Below are positions 32,338 through 40,303 of a DNA stretch of 48,533 nucleotides, in pieces. Position 1 is the first letter of the stretch, and the number at the start of each line of letters is the position of its first letter. Origin of the DNA: JBBKXJ01 sp037969395 (GTDB lineage: Bacteria > Pseudomonadota > Gammaproteobacteria > Pseudomonadales > JAUIET01); contig JBBKXJ010000108.1 of the NCBI GenBank assembly GCA_037969395.1, positions 1 to 48,533 on the forward strand, in the 5' to 3' direction. The notes under the pieces are model-generated. The model saw only the letters and a list, made by a program, of their open reading frames with translations. It was not told the origin of the DNA and did no database searches. The translations under genes and the position numbers were made by a program.

Positions 32338-34545
32338 TTAAAAGCTATACCTGGCTTCCACTCCCCAGAAGGCAGGTTCATTGACGAAAGCAGTCAGATT
32401 AAGAAAATCCAGCGCGCCGTCGACGACGACTTTGTCGGTAACGTTGCGGCCAACAAGAGCTACATCGAAGTTTTCCCCCTCGCTCTTATAGCCAACTCTC
32501 ACACCACCAATCCAGCGCTCCTCGGCGACGAATTCTACCGCCTCATAGAGGAAAATATTGGATTCGCTGCGGTAATTCCAGTCGGTATTAAAATAAATTT
32601 CGCCGCTAGCAAGTGGCACGCTGTACGACAGGGCGATGTTGTACAACCATTGCGGCGCACGTGGTAATTCGTTGCCGTCTATCAACACGCTGGTGACCGG
32701 GCCGAAGGGTCCGTCAAAAATGCCAAATACGGGGTCTTTACCGGTGCAGGCTGGCGTTGAGCCGCATTGTTCGGCGCGCAGATCGCTGTCATCAATTTCC
32801 GTTTTGTTGTAGCTCAAGTTAGTGCTGACACGCAGATTTTCCATAACCAGGAATTCGACATCGGTTTCGATGCCGCTGCCTGTGGTCGTATCCGCGTTGA
32901 GTAGCGAGTTTGTATTGGCCTCTCCTCCCGTGGCAGTCAGTTGTTGATCTTCAATTTCGTAGGTATAAATTGCAGCGTTCCATCTCATTCTGCCGTCCAG
33001 CAAATTACTCTTGAAGCCTAGCTCATACGACGTCAGCGTTTCAGTTTCGGCTGTGCTGGTGAAACCGAAACGGCCGATGGTTACCGGCCCTCGCGAAGCA
33101 TTGCCGACGCGGCCGAATACGCTCCAGAGATCGTTTACGTCATAGGTAAACGCCAGGTCCCAGTTGATAAAGTCATCATCAGCCGCAATAGTCGCGGCAG
33201 GTGCCGGCGAGCCCGGGCCAGGTATCACCTCCAGGTCTTTGTCATCTTTGGTGTAGCGCAAACCGGCTGTCACTGAAAGTATGTCGGTAAACGCATATTC
33301 TACTTGACCGAATACGGCGGCGGAGGTGGTTTGCTGGTCGACAAAGGTTGTTTGGTCTTGTGCAAAATCGACGGTCCTTACGGTAATCTCTTCGTCAAAA
33401 TAGAATAAACCGACCTGGTAAAATAGCTGGTCGCGCTCGCCGGCGAGTCGCAGCTCCTGGCTGAATTGATAGTGATCATCCAGGCCGTCGCCCGACTCAA
33501 CGCTAAAAAATGCCTGTCGTCCCAGCACGCCAATAACTTCCGGGCCTCCCAAAAGGCCGCCGTCGATATCCGCTCGTTGGAAGCTGTCAAGGGTATCGTA
33601 GCCGGTAATTGAGGTCAGAGTGAGCTCATCGGCTACTTCCCACTGCAGGTTGGCGCTGCCGCCGATGTGGTCAAGCTCGAATCCACCGCGTCCATCGTGA
33701 CTCACTTTTTCTTCGTCAAAGCCGGACCTGAGGCCTTCCTTACCCACTTCCAGCGCGTTCGCGTAGAATATTTGTGGTTGGTCACCGTTTTGGTTAAAGC
33801 CGTGAAATTTTATCAATGCCTGCAGGGAATCGGTCGGCTCGATAAGAAATTGCAGGCGCCAGGCAAGCTCGTCGAAACCGCCAAAATCGTCGCCGCTGCC
33901 GTTCACCGTATTATCGATCCACGCCCCGCGGTCGACATATTTCACCGCTAATCTGGAAGCGACTTTTTCAGCAAGCTGGCCACCAACGGCCCCTTCGAAA
34001 AACCAGGTCTCGCGACTACCATACCCTGCCGAGGCATAGGCGCTCGTATCATACGACGGTTTAACGGTATCGATCTTAACAATGCCGGCGGGGGTGTTGC
34101 GGCCAAACAGTGTGCCCTGTGGGCCTTTTAATACTTCTACCCGCTCAACGTCAAACAACGGCACACTTTTCAAAACGGAGTTTTCCAGTGCTATGTCATC
34201 CAACACCATCGATACGGGTTGGTTAGCATTGACGTCAAAATCGGTATTGCCCAGCCCTCTTATATAAAAACGCGGTGACTGCCGGCCATTTGAAGACTCA
34301 ACCTGCAGACTCGGAACCCGACCTGCCAGAGCGCGGATATTTTCCCCGGAGCCGACGTACTCGCGAATTGAATCGCCCGACATCACTGACACTGAAGCCG
34401 GCACATCCTGCAGGCTTTGCTCGCGTTTTTGCGCGGTAACCACCACCTCTTCGAGCACCAGCTGCTGCTGAGCATTGGCTGTCAACGCGATACTCGCTGC
34501 CAGAATAGATAGGTTATACGTACAGGCTTTGGCAATCGTTATCAT
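32338..34545 (-). CDS. TonB-dependent receptor, putative nucleoside uptake
   Basis: A 735-residue outer-membrane barrel. The ATG at 34545 has AGGGTG seven bases upstream; a signal peptide follows (cleaved around ANAQQQ). Then come a TonB box (EEVVVTAQKREQS), the plug domain with GLGNTDFDVNANQP and VERVEVLKGPQGTLFGRNTPAGIV, and a 22-strand-type barrel ending in a C-terminal phenylalanine (EARYSF). It belongs to the broad class often labelled iron-complex receptors, which in aquatic bacteria import many substrates. Placement in one strand run with deoC and ALDH16, and opposite deoD and adenosine kinase, suggests nucleosides or related nucleic-acid pieces as cargo; this is inference. Confidence 0.9.
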   Translation of the reverse strand: MITIAKACTYNLSILAASIALTANAQQQLVLEEVVVTAQKREQSLQDVPASVSVMSGDSIREYVGSGENIRALAGRVPSLQVESSNGRQSPRFYIRGLGNTDFDVNANQPVSMVLDDIALENSVLKSVPLFDVERVEVLKGPQGTLFGRNTPAGIVKIDTVKPSYDTSAYASAGYGSRETWFFEGAVGGQLAEKVASRLAVKYVDRGAWIDNTVNGSGDDFGGFDELAWRLQFLIEPTDSLQALIKFHGFNQNGDQPQIFYANALEVGKEGLRSGFDEEKVSHDGRGGFELDHIGGSANLQWEVADELTLTSITGYDTLDSFQRADIDGGLLGGPEVIGVLGRQAFFSVESGDGLDDHYQFSQELRLAGERDQLFYQVGLFYFDEEITVRTVDFAQDQTTFVDQQTTSAAVFGQVEYAFTDILSVTAGLRYTKDDKDLEVIPGPGSPAPAATIAADDDFINWDLAFTYDVNDLWSVFGRVGNASRGPVTIGRFGFTSTAETETLTSYELGFKSNLLDGRMRWNAAIYTYEIEDQQLTATGGEANTNSLLNADTTTGSGIETDVEFLVMENLRVSTNLSYNKTEIDDSDLRAEQCGSTPACTGKDPVFGIFDGPFGPVTSVLIDGNELPRAPQWLYNIALSYSVPLASGEIYFNTDWNYRSESNIFLYEAVEFVAEERWIGGVRVGYKSEGENFDVALVGRNVTDKVVVDGALDFLNLTAFVNEPAFWGVEARYSF

Positions 34546-34592
34546 TTCTACACCCTGGTTGATTGCATGCCGCAGCAATGCTTTGCGTTTTG

Positions 34593-34621
34593 ATTTGACA
34601 CCTTTGTACCAAGGCTGTCAA
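34593..34621 (-). promoter_or_regulatory. Promoter and overlapping palindromic operator of the receptor operon
   Basis: On the minus strand, TTGACA (34621-34616) and TCAAAT (34598-34593) are spaced by 17 bp. The same stretch, 34595-34621, is a near-perfect inverted repeat, TTGACA-CCTT...AAGG-C-TGTCAA, with one extra base on one arm. A repressor bound here would cover the promoter. No regulator gene is nearby. Confidence 0.6.
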
Positions 34622-34684
34622 CAACAGTACAGTCCGACACGTTATATTCGACGCTAGCTCGAGTTAGTGCTGAGCACCGACGCG

Positions 34685-34690
34685 CGTATA
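34685..34690 (+). promoter_or_regulatory. -10 element of deoD
   Basis: A consensus TATAAT; the matching -35 is weak (GTTAGT/TTAGTG around 34663). The distance to the deoD ATG is 100 bases, leaving a leader of about 94 bases. Confidence 0.5.
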
Positions 34691-34790
34691 ATCACAGTCT
34701 GAACAAAATGACGCGCTGTGTGAAAACCGGTTAAATTTCCCGGGGCGCGATTGTAGGCGGAAACACGTCACTAACCAGCGGAGTACGATA

Positions 34791-35498
34791 ATGGCTTCAA
34801 AACACATTAACGCAGCCAGCGGTGCGTTCGCCGAAAGAGTTTTACTGCCGGGCGATCCGCTGCGGGCAAAGTACATAGCGGAAAACTATCTGCAAAAAGC
34901 CGAGCAGGTGACCGATGTGCGCAACATGTTGGGCTTTACCGGTGAGTACGAGGGGCGCAGGCTATCGGTGATGGGCAGCGGTATGGGTATACCTTCCGCC
35001 TCTATTTATTGCACCGAACTCATCACCGAGTATGGGGTGAAGGAAATTGTTCGTATCGGTAGCTGCGGCACGGTCAGCGCCGAAGTGGGCATGCGTGACG
35101 TGGTGATTGGCATAGGCGCATCGACCGACTCCAATGTGAATCGCATACGCTTCAAGGGCTACGATTTTGCCGCAATCGCCGATTTCGGATTGTTGGAGCA
35201 AGCCGTGGCTGCCGCCAGAGCGCTAAATCTGAAGGCACACGTCGGCAATATCTTTTCGGCGGACCTGTTCTACACTCCCGATGCGGAAATGTTCGATGTG
35301 ATGGAGAAATACAATATCCTGGGCGTGGAAATGGAGGCCGCCGGTATCTATGGGGTAGCGGCAGAATACGGCGCCAAAGCGCTGGCGATGTGTACCGTTA
35401 GCGATCACATCCGCACTGGCGAGGCGCTGACTACCGAGGAGCGCCAGTTGTCGTTTGACGAAATGATACGTTTGGCGCTAAAGATGACGCCAGCTTAG
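34791..35498 (+). CDS. deoD: Purine-nucleoside phosphorylase, DeoD type
   Basis: A 235-residue hexameric phosphorylase splitting purine (deoxy)nucleosides into base and (deoxy)ribose-1-phosphate. Signatures: VLLPGDPLRAKYIAE with the phosphate-binding segment, MGSGMGIPSASIY, IRIGSCGT-type VRIGSCGTV, GVEMEAAGIYGVA, and TVSDHIRTGE containing the catalytic aspartate. An ATG preceded by GCGGAGTACG. Its product deoxyribose-1-phosphate would need a phosphopentomutase (deoB, not in the window) before the adjacent DeoC could use it. Followed by adenosine kinase. Confidence 0.96.
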   Translation: MASKHINAASGAFAERVLLPGDPLRAKYIAENYLQKAEQVTDVRNMLGFTGEYEGRRLSVMGSGMGIPSASIYCTELITEYGVKEIVRIGSCGTVSAEVGMRDVVIGIGASTDSNVNRIRFKGYDFAAIADFGLLEQAVAAARALNLKAHVGNIFSADLFYTPDAEMFDVMEKYNILGVEMEAAGIYGVAAEYGAKALAMCTVSDHIRTGEALTTEERQLSFDEMIRLALKMTPA

Positions 35499-35541
35499 CA
35501 ATCAACGTGCCCCAAAAGTAATTTCGATGGGTAATCGAGTT

Positions 35542-35569
35542 TTGCATTCCCGCGCCACGTTTGCATAAT
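35542..35569 (+). promoter_or_regulatory. Promoter of the adenosine kinase gene
   Basis: TTGCAT (35542-35547), 16-bp spacer, CATAAT (35564-35569). A stem GGCTTTGCC/GGCAAGCC (35573-35593) follows in the short leader. Confidence 0.45.
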
Positions 35570-35615
35570 AGGCGGCTTTGCCGTTCGGCAAGCCACGCGA
35601 GAAATGAGTTAATAA

Positions 35616-36611
35616 ATGAAAACATACGATATTTACGGCCTGGGTGCGGCGCTAGTCGATACCGAAATCGAAGTTAGCGAAGATTTCCTGACTGAGGCAA
35701 GCGTTGACAAAGGTTTGATGATTCTGGTCGATGAGGAGCGCCAGCAGCAACTAACAGACCGGCTCAGTGATCATTTCGTCGCCTCGCGTCGAGCTAGCGG
35801 CGGGTCGGCGTGCAATAGCGTTATCGCCAACAGTTATTTTGGCGGCAAGTCATTTTATTCCTGCAAAGTGGCGGCAGATGAGAACGGTAAGTTTTACCTC
35901 GACGATCTGGACCGCGCCGGAGTCGATTACAACAGCAATGCCAACCAGCAAGACGGTATTACCGGCAAATGTCTGGTGATGATTACGCCCGACGCCGAAC
36001 GCAGCATGAGTACGTTTCTGGGCATTAGCGAACTATTGTCGATCGAAGAACTGGACGAAGCCGCACTGTGTGACTCGCACTATCTCTACGTGGAGGGTTA
36101 TCGGGTAACATCACCCAGCAGTCGTGCCGCGGCTGTCAAAGCACGCGAGATCGCGCAGCAAAATGGCGTGAAGATGGCGCTCAGCTTTTCCGACCCCGGC
36201 ATGGTAGAGTTCTTCAGGGACGGCCTGGTAGAAATGTTAGGCGAACGCATCGACCTGGTTTTTTGCAACGAAGACGAAGCGCTGGGTTGGGGCAATACCC
36301 GCGATCTCAACGTCGCTATCGACAGTATCAAGCAGGTCGCTGATACGTTTGCGATTACGCTGGGCGCGAAGGGAGCGCTGCTGTTCGACGGCGAAAAATT
36401 GATTGAGATCGAGCCGTACGCGGTCAAGGCGGTAGACACCAACGGCGCTGGCGATATGTTTGCTGGCGCTTTCTTGCACGGTTTAACCCGCGGCTTCTCG
36501 TTCGAGCAGGCCGGCAAGTTTGCCAGCCGCGCAGCGGCGCAAGTCGTGTCAGATTTTGGACCGCGTCTCAGGCCGGAATTACACGCGCAAATTCTGGCTG
36601 AGTTTGAATAG
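35616..36611 (+). CDS. PfkB family sugar kinase, probable adenosine kinase
   Basis: A 331-residue ribokinase-fold enzyme. The N-terminus YDIYGLGAALVDTEIEV, substrate motif RRASGGSACNSVIA, the NEDEA segment, and the C-terminal DTNGAGDMFAGAFLHGL with anion hole and catalytic aspartate are all present. This variety is usually annotated as adenosine kinase in gammaproteobacteria, phosphorylating adenosine to AMP. Downstream of deoD it would complement phosphorolysis by salvaging adenosine directly. Other nucleosides such as inosine or guanosine cannot be excluded from sequence. Confidence 0.85.
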   Translation: MKTYDIYGLGAALVDTEIEVSEDFLTEASVDKGLMILVDEERQQQLTDRLSDHFVASRRASGGSACNSVIANSYFGGKSFYSCKVAADENGKFYLDDLDRAGVDYNSNANQQDGITGKCLVMITPDAERSMSTFLGISELLSIEELDEAALCDSHYLYVEGYRVTSPSSRAAAVKAREIAQQNGVKMALSFSDPGMVEFFRDGLVEMLGERIDLVFCNEDEALGWGNTRDLNVAIDSIKQVADTFAITLGAKGALLFDGEKLIEIEPYAVKAVDTNGAGDMFAGAFLHGLTRGFSFEQAGKFASRAAAQVVSDFGPRLRPELHAQILAEFE

Positions 36612-36674
36612 GTCGCATCTTCCCTGGTTGAGAGTTTTCAAGTTAGTCCGGGTGCGCCCCCTGCACCCGACTGC

Positions 36675-37100
36675 TCATTCTAAAACGCTGCGCACTTCGG
36701 CTGCCACTTTAACAGTTTCGCCATTGGCGAAATTCAGATCGATGTCAATGCTCTCCTGCTCGCGCAGCTCGGGCTTAATGCCAGTCAGCATCATATGGTA
36801 GCCGCCGGGTTCCAGCACGGCGCTGGCCTGCGCCGGAATCTCGATGCGTTCGACCTGGCGCATACGCATCATGCCGTCGCTATGAGTATGCTGGTGTAGC
36901 TCCACTTTTTCGGCGGCGGGGCTGCTGGCTGTCAGCAGCGCGTTGTCGATCTCGCTGTCGTTCACAATGGTCATAAACGCGGCAGTTACGTCGCGGTCGG
37001 CTACCGGGGCTCTGACATAGGCATCATTGATGCTGAGCGACTGCTTGCTACAGGCGGCTAGCAGCAGGACAATCAGAAATAAACTGACGTGGTGTTTCAA
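36675..37100 (-). CDS. Copper chaperone PCu(A)C lipoprotein
   Basis: A 141-residue periplasmic copper chaperone. Copper ligands form the family pattern: His residues in LHQHTHSDGMMRM, then HMML about 30 residues later. The N-terminus is a lipoprotein signal, FLIVLLLAAC, so it should be membrane-anchored. I place the start at the TTG 37100-37098, seven bases after GGAG; the frame is open to 37268 but that part overlaps the dsbD side and lacks a signal. PCu(A)C delivers Cu(I) to cytochrome oxidase or Cu enzymes; its divergent partner dsbD keeps periplasmic cysteines reduced, a sensible pairing. Confidence 0.85.
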   Translation of the reverse strand: MKHHVSLFLIVLLLAACSKQSLSINDAYVRAPVADRDVTAAFMTIVNDSEIDNALLTASSPAAEKVELHQHTHSDGMMRMRQVERIEIPAQASAVLEPGGYHMMLTGIKPELREQESIDIDLNFANGETVKVAAEVRSVLE

Positions 37101-37164
37101 TGCAATGCTCCAGAATGATTGGCGAGAATCGTACGTGTCACATTTTGCCTTATTGCGACCCTGC

Positions 37165-37192
37165 TTGTCCGCTGGCAACGCTACACTATACA
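37165..37192 (+). promoter_or_regulatory. Possible dsbD promoter
   Basis: TTGTCC (37165-37170) and TATACA (37187-37192), 16-bp spacer, 80 bases before the dsbD ATG. Confidence 0.4.
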
Positions 37193-37271
37193 AAGCAGCC
37201 GGTGGCGAATTTTCCGCGCTGCTGTATGTCGAAGCCTTGGAGACCAGCTCGGAGGCCAGAGTGAGCAATTT

Positions 37272-39062
37272 ATGAAAGTTATTTTATCCCTTCTGCTGCT
37301 GCTAGGTTTTACAACGGCGAACGTTAACGCGCAGTTTGACGCGGCACCGTTAACTGCGAAAGATTTGTTTGGCGCTGAGTCAAACAGCAGCGATTTTTTG
37401 CCGGTAGAAAAAGCCTATCGGCTGTCGGTTACGCCGCACACTGGCAAGTTGCTGCTGCAGTGGGATATTGCCGACGGCTACTATCTCTATAAAAGCCGCT
37501 TCGCAGCAGCGCTACAAAGTGGCGAACAACTGACGCTGCAATTACCCAGGGGCAAACAGAAGCACGATGAATACTTTGGTGAGGTCGAAGTATTTTATCA
37601 GCGGGTGGCGGCGGAGCTGCCGCTGCCAACCGACAGCGAAAACGTCGAAGTGCAAATTACGTCGCAGGGCTGCGCCGACGCGGGGCTGTGTTACCCGCCC
37701 TACACCCAGAATTTCACGATAGACCTCGCGGCCAATAGCGCGGTGCTGCTGGATAACGCCGCTGCCAGGCAGGCGCCGCCGGCGGCTGAAGCATCCATGC
37801 CGGCAACGGCCAGCACCGCAGCCGCAGCCGCGCCAACATCGTTCTGGCTTATGGCTCTGTTTGCCTTTTTGGGTGGCGCCATTTTAAATCTGATGCCCTG
37901 CGTGTTTCCTATTCTGGCCCTCAAGGTGATGGGCCTGGTGCAAGCCAACGCCGAGTCGCCGGCGCAGCGTCGCCTGCACGGCCTTAGCTACACGGCAGGC
38001 GTGTTGGTCAGTTTTCTAATCGTGGCCGGTGTGCTGCTGGGGTTGCGCTCAGCCGGTGCGGCCCTGGGCTGGGGTTTTCATCTGCAGTCGCCGTGGGTGA
38101 TTGCCTGCCTGATCTATTTGTTTTTCGTGCTCGGGCTGAGTTTGTCGGGCTTTGTCGAGTTCAGTGGTCGCTGGGTTGGCGCCGGCCAGGGGCTAACCGA
38201 GAAAGGTGGTGCAGTGGGGTCGTTTTTTACCGGGGTGCTTGCAGTGATAGTAGCGAGCCCTTGCACGGCTCCGTTTATGGGTGCGGCCATGGGCTTCGCG
38301 CTGGTGCAGCCGGCGCCAGTGGGGCTGGCGGTATTTCTGGCGCTGGGGTTGGGCATGGCAGCGCCGTTCCTGCTGTTGGTCAGCGTGCCGGCTTTGGCCA
38401 GGTTATTACCGCGTCCCGGCGCATGGATGAACACCTTTAAGGAAATACTCGCGTTTCCCTTATACGCGACAGCGGTGTGGCTGCTGTGGGTTATTGGCCG
38501 TCAAACGGGTGCCAACGGCATGGCAGCTGTGCTGGCCGGGTGCCTGTTGCTGGTATTGGCGCTATGGTTGTGGCGACTGAACAAAACGCCACTACGGGTT
38601 GGCGCCGTTGCAGCCTGGCTGCTGGCTTTCTTTATTCTGGCCAGTCCGCTGTTGCAAACAGGCAGCGCTCAAAACGTCTCTGATGAGCTCGCCTATAGTT
38701 CGCAGCGCGTGCTTGACCAGCGTGCCGAGGGTAAGCCTGTGTTTGTTAATGTCACCGCTGACTGGTGTATTACCTGCCTGGCCAACGAGCGCGTGGCGCT
38801 GTCATCAAAGGCGGTCAAAGCGGCTTTTGCCAGCAATGAGGTAACCTATTTAAAGGGTGACTGGACCAATAGCGCGCCGCATATTACCGCGTTGTTGGCG
38901 CAGTACGGGCGCAGCGGCGTACCCCTGTATTTGCTGTTTCCAGCTGAACCATCCTCGCCGGCAATTGTGTTGCCACAATTGTTAACGCCTGGCATCGTCA
39001 TTGATGCGCTTGACTCTCTCACGCCGACCCGCAGTTCAACAAAGTTAACCAGTGCCGATTAA
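37272..39062 (+). CDS. dsbD: Thiol:disulfide interchange protein DsbD
   Basis: A 596-residue transmembrane reductant carrier. Signal peptide MKVILSLLLLLGFTTANVNA; N-terminal periplasmic domain with the cysteine pair in SQGCADAGLCYPP; eight-helix core (about 190-460) with its redox cysteines in NLMPCVFPILALK and ASPCTAPFMGA; C-terminal thioredoxin domain with TADWCITCLANE. Electrons pass from cytoplasmic thioredoxin to periplasmic targets including cytochrome c maturation and DsbC-type proteins. The frame extends upstream to 37119, but the ATG at 37272 gives the signal peptide. Confidence 0.95.
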   Translation: MKVILSLLLLLGFTTANVNAQFDAAPLTAKDLFGAESNSSDFLPVEKAYRLSVTPHTGKLLLQWDIADGYYLYKSRFAAALQSGEQLTLQLPRGKQKHDEYFGEVEVFYQRVAAELPLPTDSENVEVQITSQGCADAGLCYPPYTQNFTIDLAANSAVLLDNAAARQAPPAAEASMPATASTAAAAAPTSFWLMALFAFLGGAILNLMPCVFPILALKVMGLVQANAESPAQRRLHGLSYTAGVLVSFLIVAGVLLGLRSAGAALGWGFHLQSPWVIACLIYLFFVLGLSLSGFVEFSGRWVGAGQGLTEKGGAVGSFFTGVLAVIVASPCTAPFMGAAMGFALVQPAPVGLAVFLALGLGMAAPFLLLVSVPALARLLPRPGAWMNTFKEILAFPLYATAVWLLWVIGRQTGANGMAAVLAGCLLLVLALWLWRLNKTPLRVGAVAAWLLAFFILASPLLQTGSAQNVSDELAYSSQRVLDQRAEGKPVFVNVTADWCITCLANERVALSSKAVKAAFASNEVTYLKGDWTNSAPHITALLAQYGRSGVPLYLLFPAEPSSPAIVLPQLLTPGIVIDALDSLTPTRSSTKLTSAD

Positions 39063-39302
39063 TCAGCACCGTCTGCTTGCTGATTGGTAGCGTACGTTGC
39101 CGGGACTTTACCGATATTGGCGCGAGTTAGTCGCAACTACACCCCCTCCTGCTGAATATTTGAGCAATTGCCGGTATTACACACCGCACATCTGCCTCAC
39201 GCGAGCATATATTTGATATATTTCACGAAACAATACCAATTTGGTTGCGAAAATCCGCAAAATACTCAAAGATTGCGCTAATTACAGTATGTGTATGCAC
39301 GC

Positions 39303-39767
39303 ATGGCAAGCATTCTGGTACTAAACGGGCCAAATTTGAATTTGCTTGGCGAACGGGAACCCGGTATCTACGGCGCGGCAAACCTTGAGGCCATCAATCA
39401 ACGCTTGCTGGCGCAAGCCGAGCGCGCCGGCCATTTCCTTTGCTGTGAGCAAAGCAATGCCGAGCATGAATTGATAGACCTGATTCACGCCGGCATGAGC
39501 ACAGCCGGCAAAGTTGCGACACATGACTGGATTATATTTAACCCGGCCGCGTTCACGCATACCAGTGTCGCGTTGCGCGACGCGTTGCTGGCGGTCGGCA
39601 CGCCGTTTTACGAGGTACACCTGTCGAACGTAAACGTGCGTGAGGCGTTCCGCTGGCATTCGTATTTTTCGGATATTGCCGCCGGCGTAATTTGCGGCCT
39701 GGGCGCATTTGGCTACGAACTTGCCCTGGCGGCCGCCATGCAGCGGCTGTCGCAAACACGTCATTAA
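39303..39767 (+). CDS. aroQ: 3-dehydroquinate dehydratase, type II
   Basis: A 154-residue dodecameric shikimate-pathway enzyme. LVLNGPNLNLLGEREPGIYG contains the catalytic tyrosine; FNPAAFTHTSVALRDAL and EVHLSNVNVREAFRWHSYFS carry substrate-binding His/Arg residues; the lid arginine is followed by GVICGLGAFGYELAL. The ATG at 39303 matches the family start better than the GTG four codons earlier. It starts the conserved aroQ-accB-accC run; a 240-bp A/T-rich intergenic region precedes it and must hold the promoter. Confidence 0.97.
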   Translation: MASILVLNGPNLNLLGEREPGIYGAANLEAINQRLLAQAERAGHFLCCEQSNAEHELIDLIHAGMSTAGKVATHDWIIFNPAAFTHTSVALRDALLAVGTPFYEVHLSNVNVREAFRWHSYFSDIAAGVICGLGAFGYELALAAAMQRLSQTRH

Positions 39768-39801
39768 TACAGAGCTTAATCCCTACTGAGAAGACAATAC
39801 A

Positions 39802-40272
39802 ATGGACATACGTAAGGTCAAAAAATTAATCGAACTGCTGGAAGAATCCAACATCGACGAATTGGAAATAAAAGAGGGCGAAGAGTCGGTGCGGATCAGC
39901 CGTCACGCCAGCTCGGCAGCATTGTTGGCTGCAGCGGCGCCGGCCGCGCCAGCTGCGGCAGCGCCTGCGTCGGTGCAGATGGCAGCGCCCGCGGCAGATG
40001 CCGCCAGCGCGCTGGCGAGTGCCGAACCGACGCTGACCGGCCACGTCATCCGCTCGCCAATGGTGGGCACGTTTTACCGCTCACCGTCACCTGGTGCTGC
40101 GGCGTTCGTCGAAGTGGGTCAGCACGTGAATGCCGGCGATGTCATTTGTATTGTTGAAGCAATGAAAATGTTGAATCAGATCGAGGCAGACAAAGCAGGT
40201 GTTATACAGTCTATTGTGGCGCAAGACGCCGAGCCTGTTGAATTTGATCAGCCATTGATCACCATAGGCTAA
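39802..40272 (+). CDS. accB: Biotin carboxyl carrier protein of acetyl-CoA carboxylase
   Basis: A 156-residue carrier for the first step of fatty-acid synthesis. An N-terminal helical segment (MDIRKVKKLIELLEESNIDELEIKE pattern) is followed by an Ala/Pro-rich flexible linker (about 36-75) and the biotinyl domain with the thumb and the VEAMKMLNQI biotin-lysine motif. Separated from aroQ by 34 bp and from accC by 31 bp. Confidence 0.97.
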   Translation: MDIRKVKKLIELLEESNIDELEIKEGEESVRISRHASSAALLAAAAPAAPAAAAPASVQMAAPAADAASALASAEPTLTGHVIRSPMVGTFYRSPSPGAAAFVEVGQHVNAGDVICIVEAMKMLNQIEADKAGVIQSIVAQDAEPVEFDQPLITIG

Positions 40273-40303
40273 GCGTCACGATAACGCGAATAGGACAGCA
40301 AAT

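Noticed and set aside
32286..32381. Longer deoC start at the ATG 32381
   Set aside because: It would run into the receptor gene, adds residues without resemblance to DERA, and the GTG at 32285 has a good Shine-Dalgarno.
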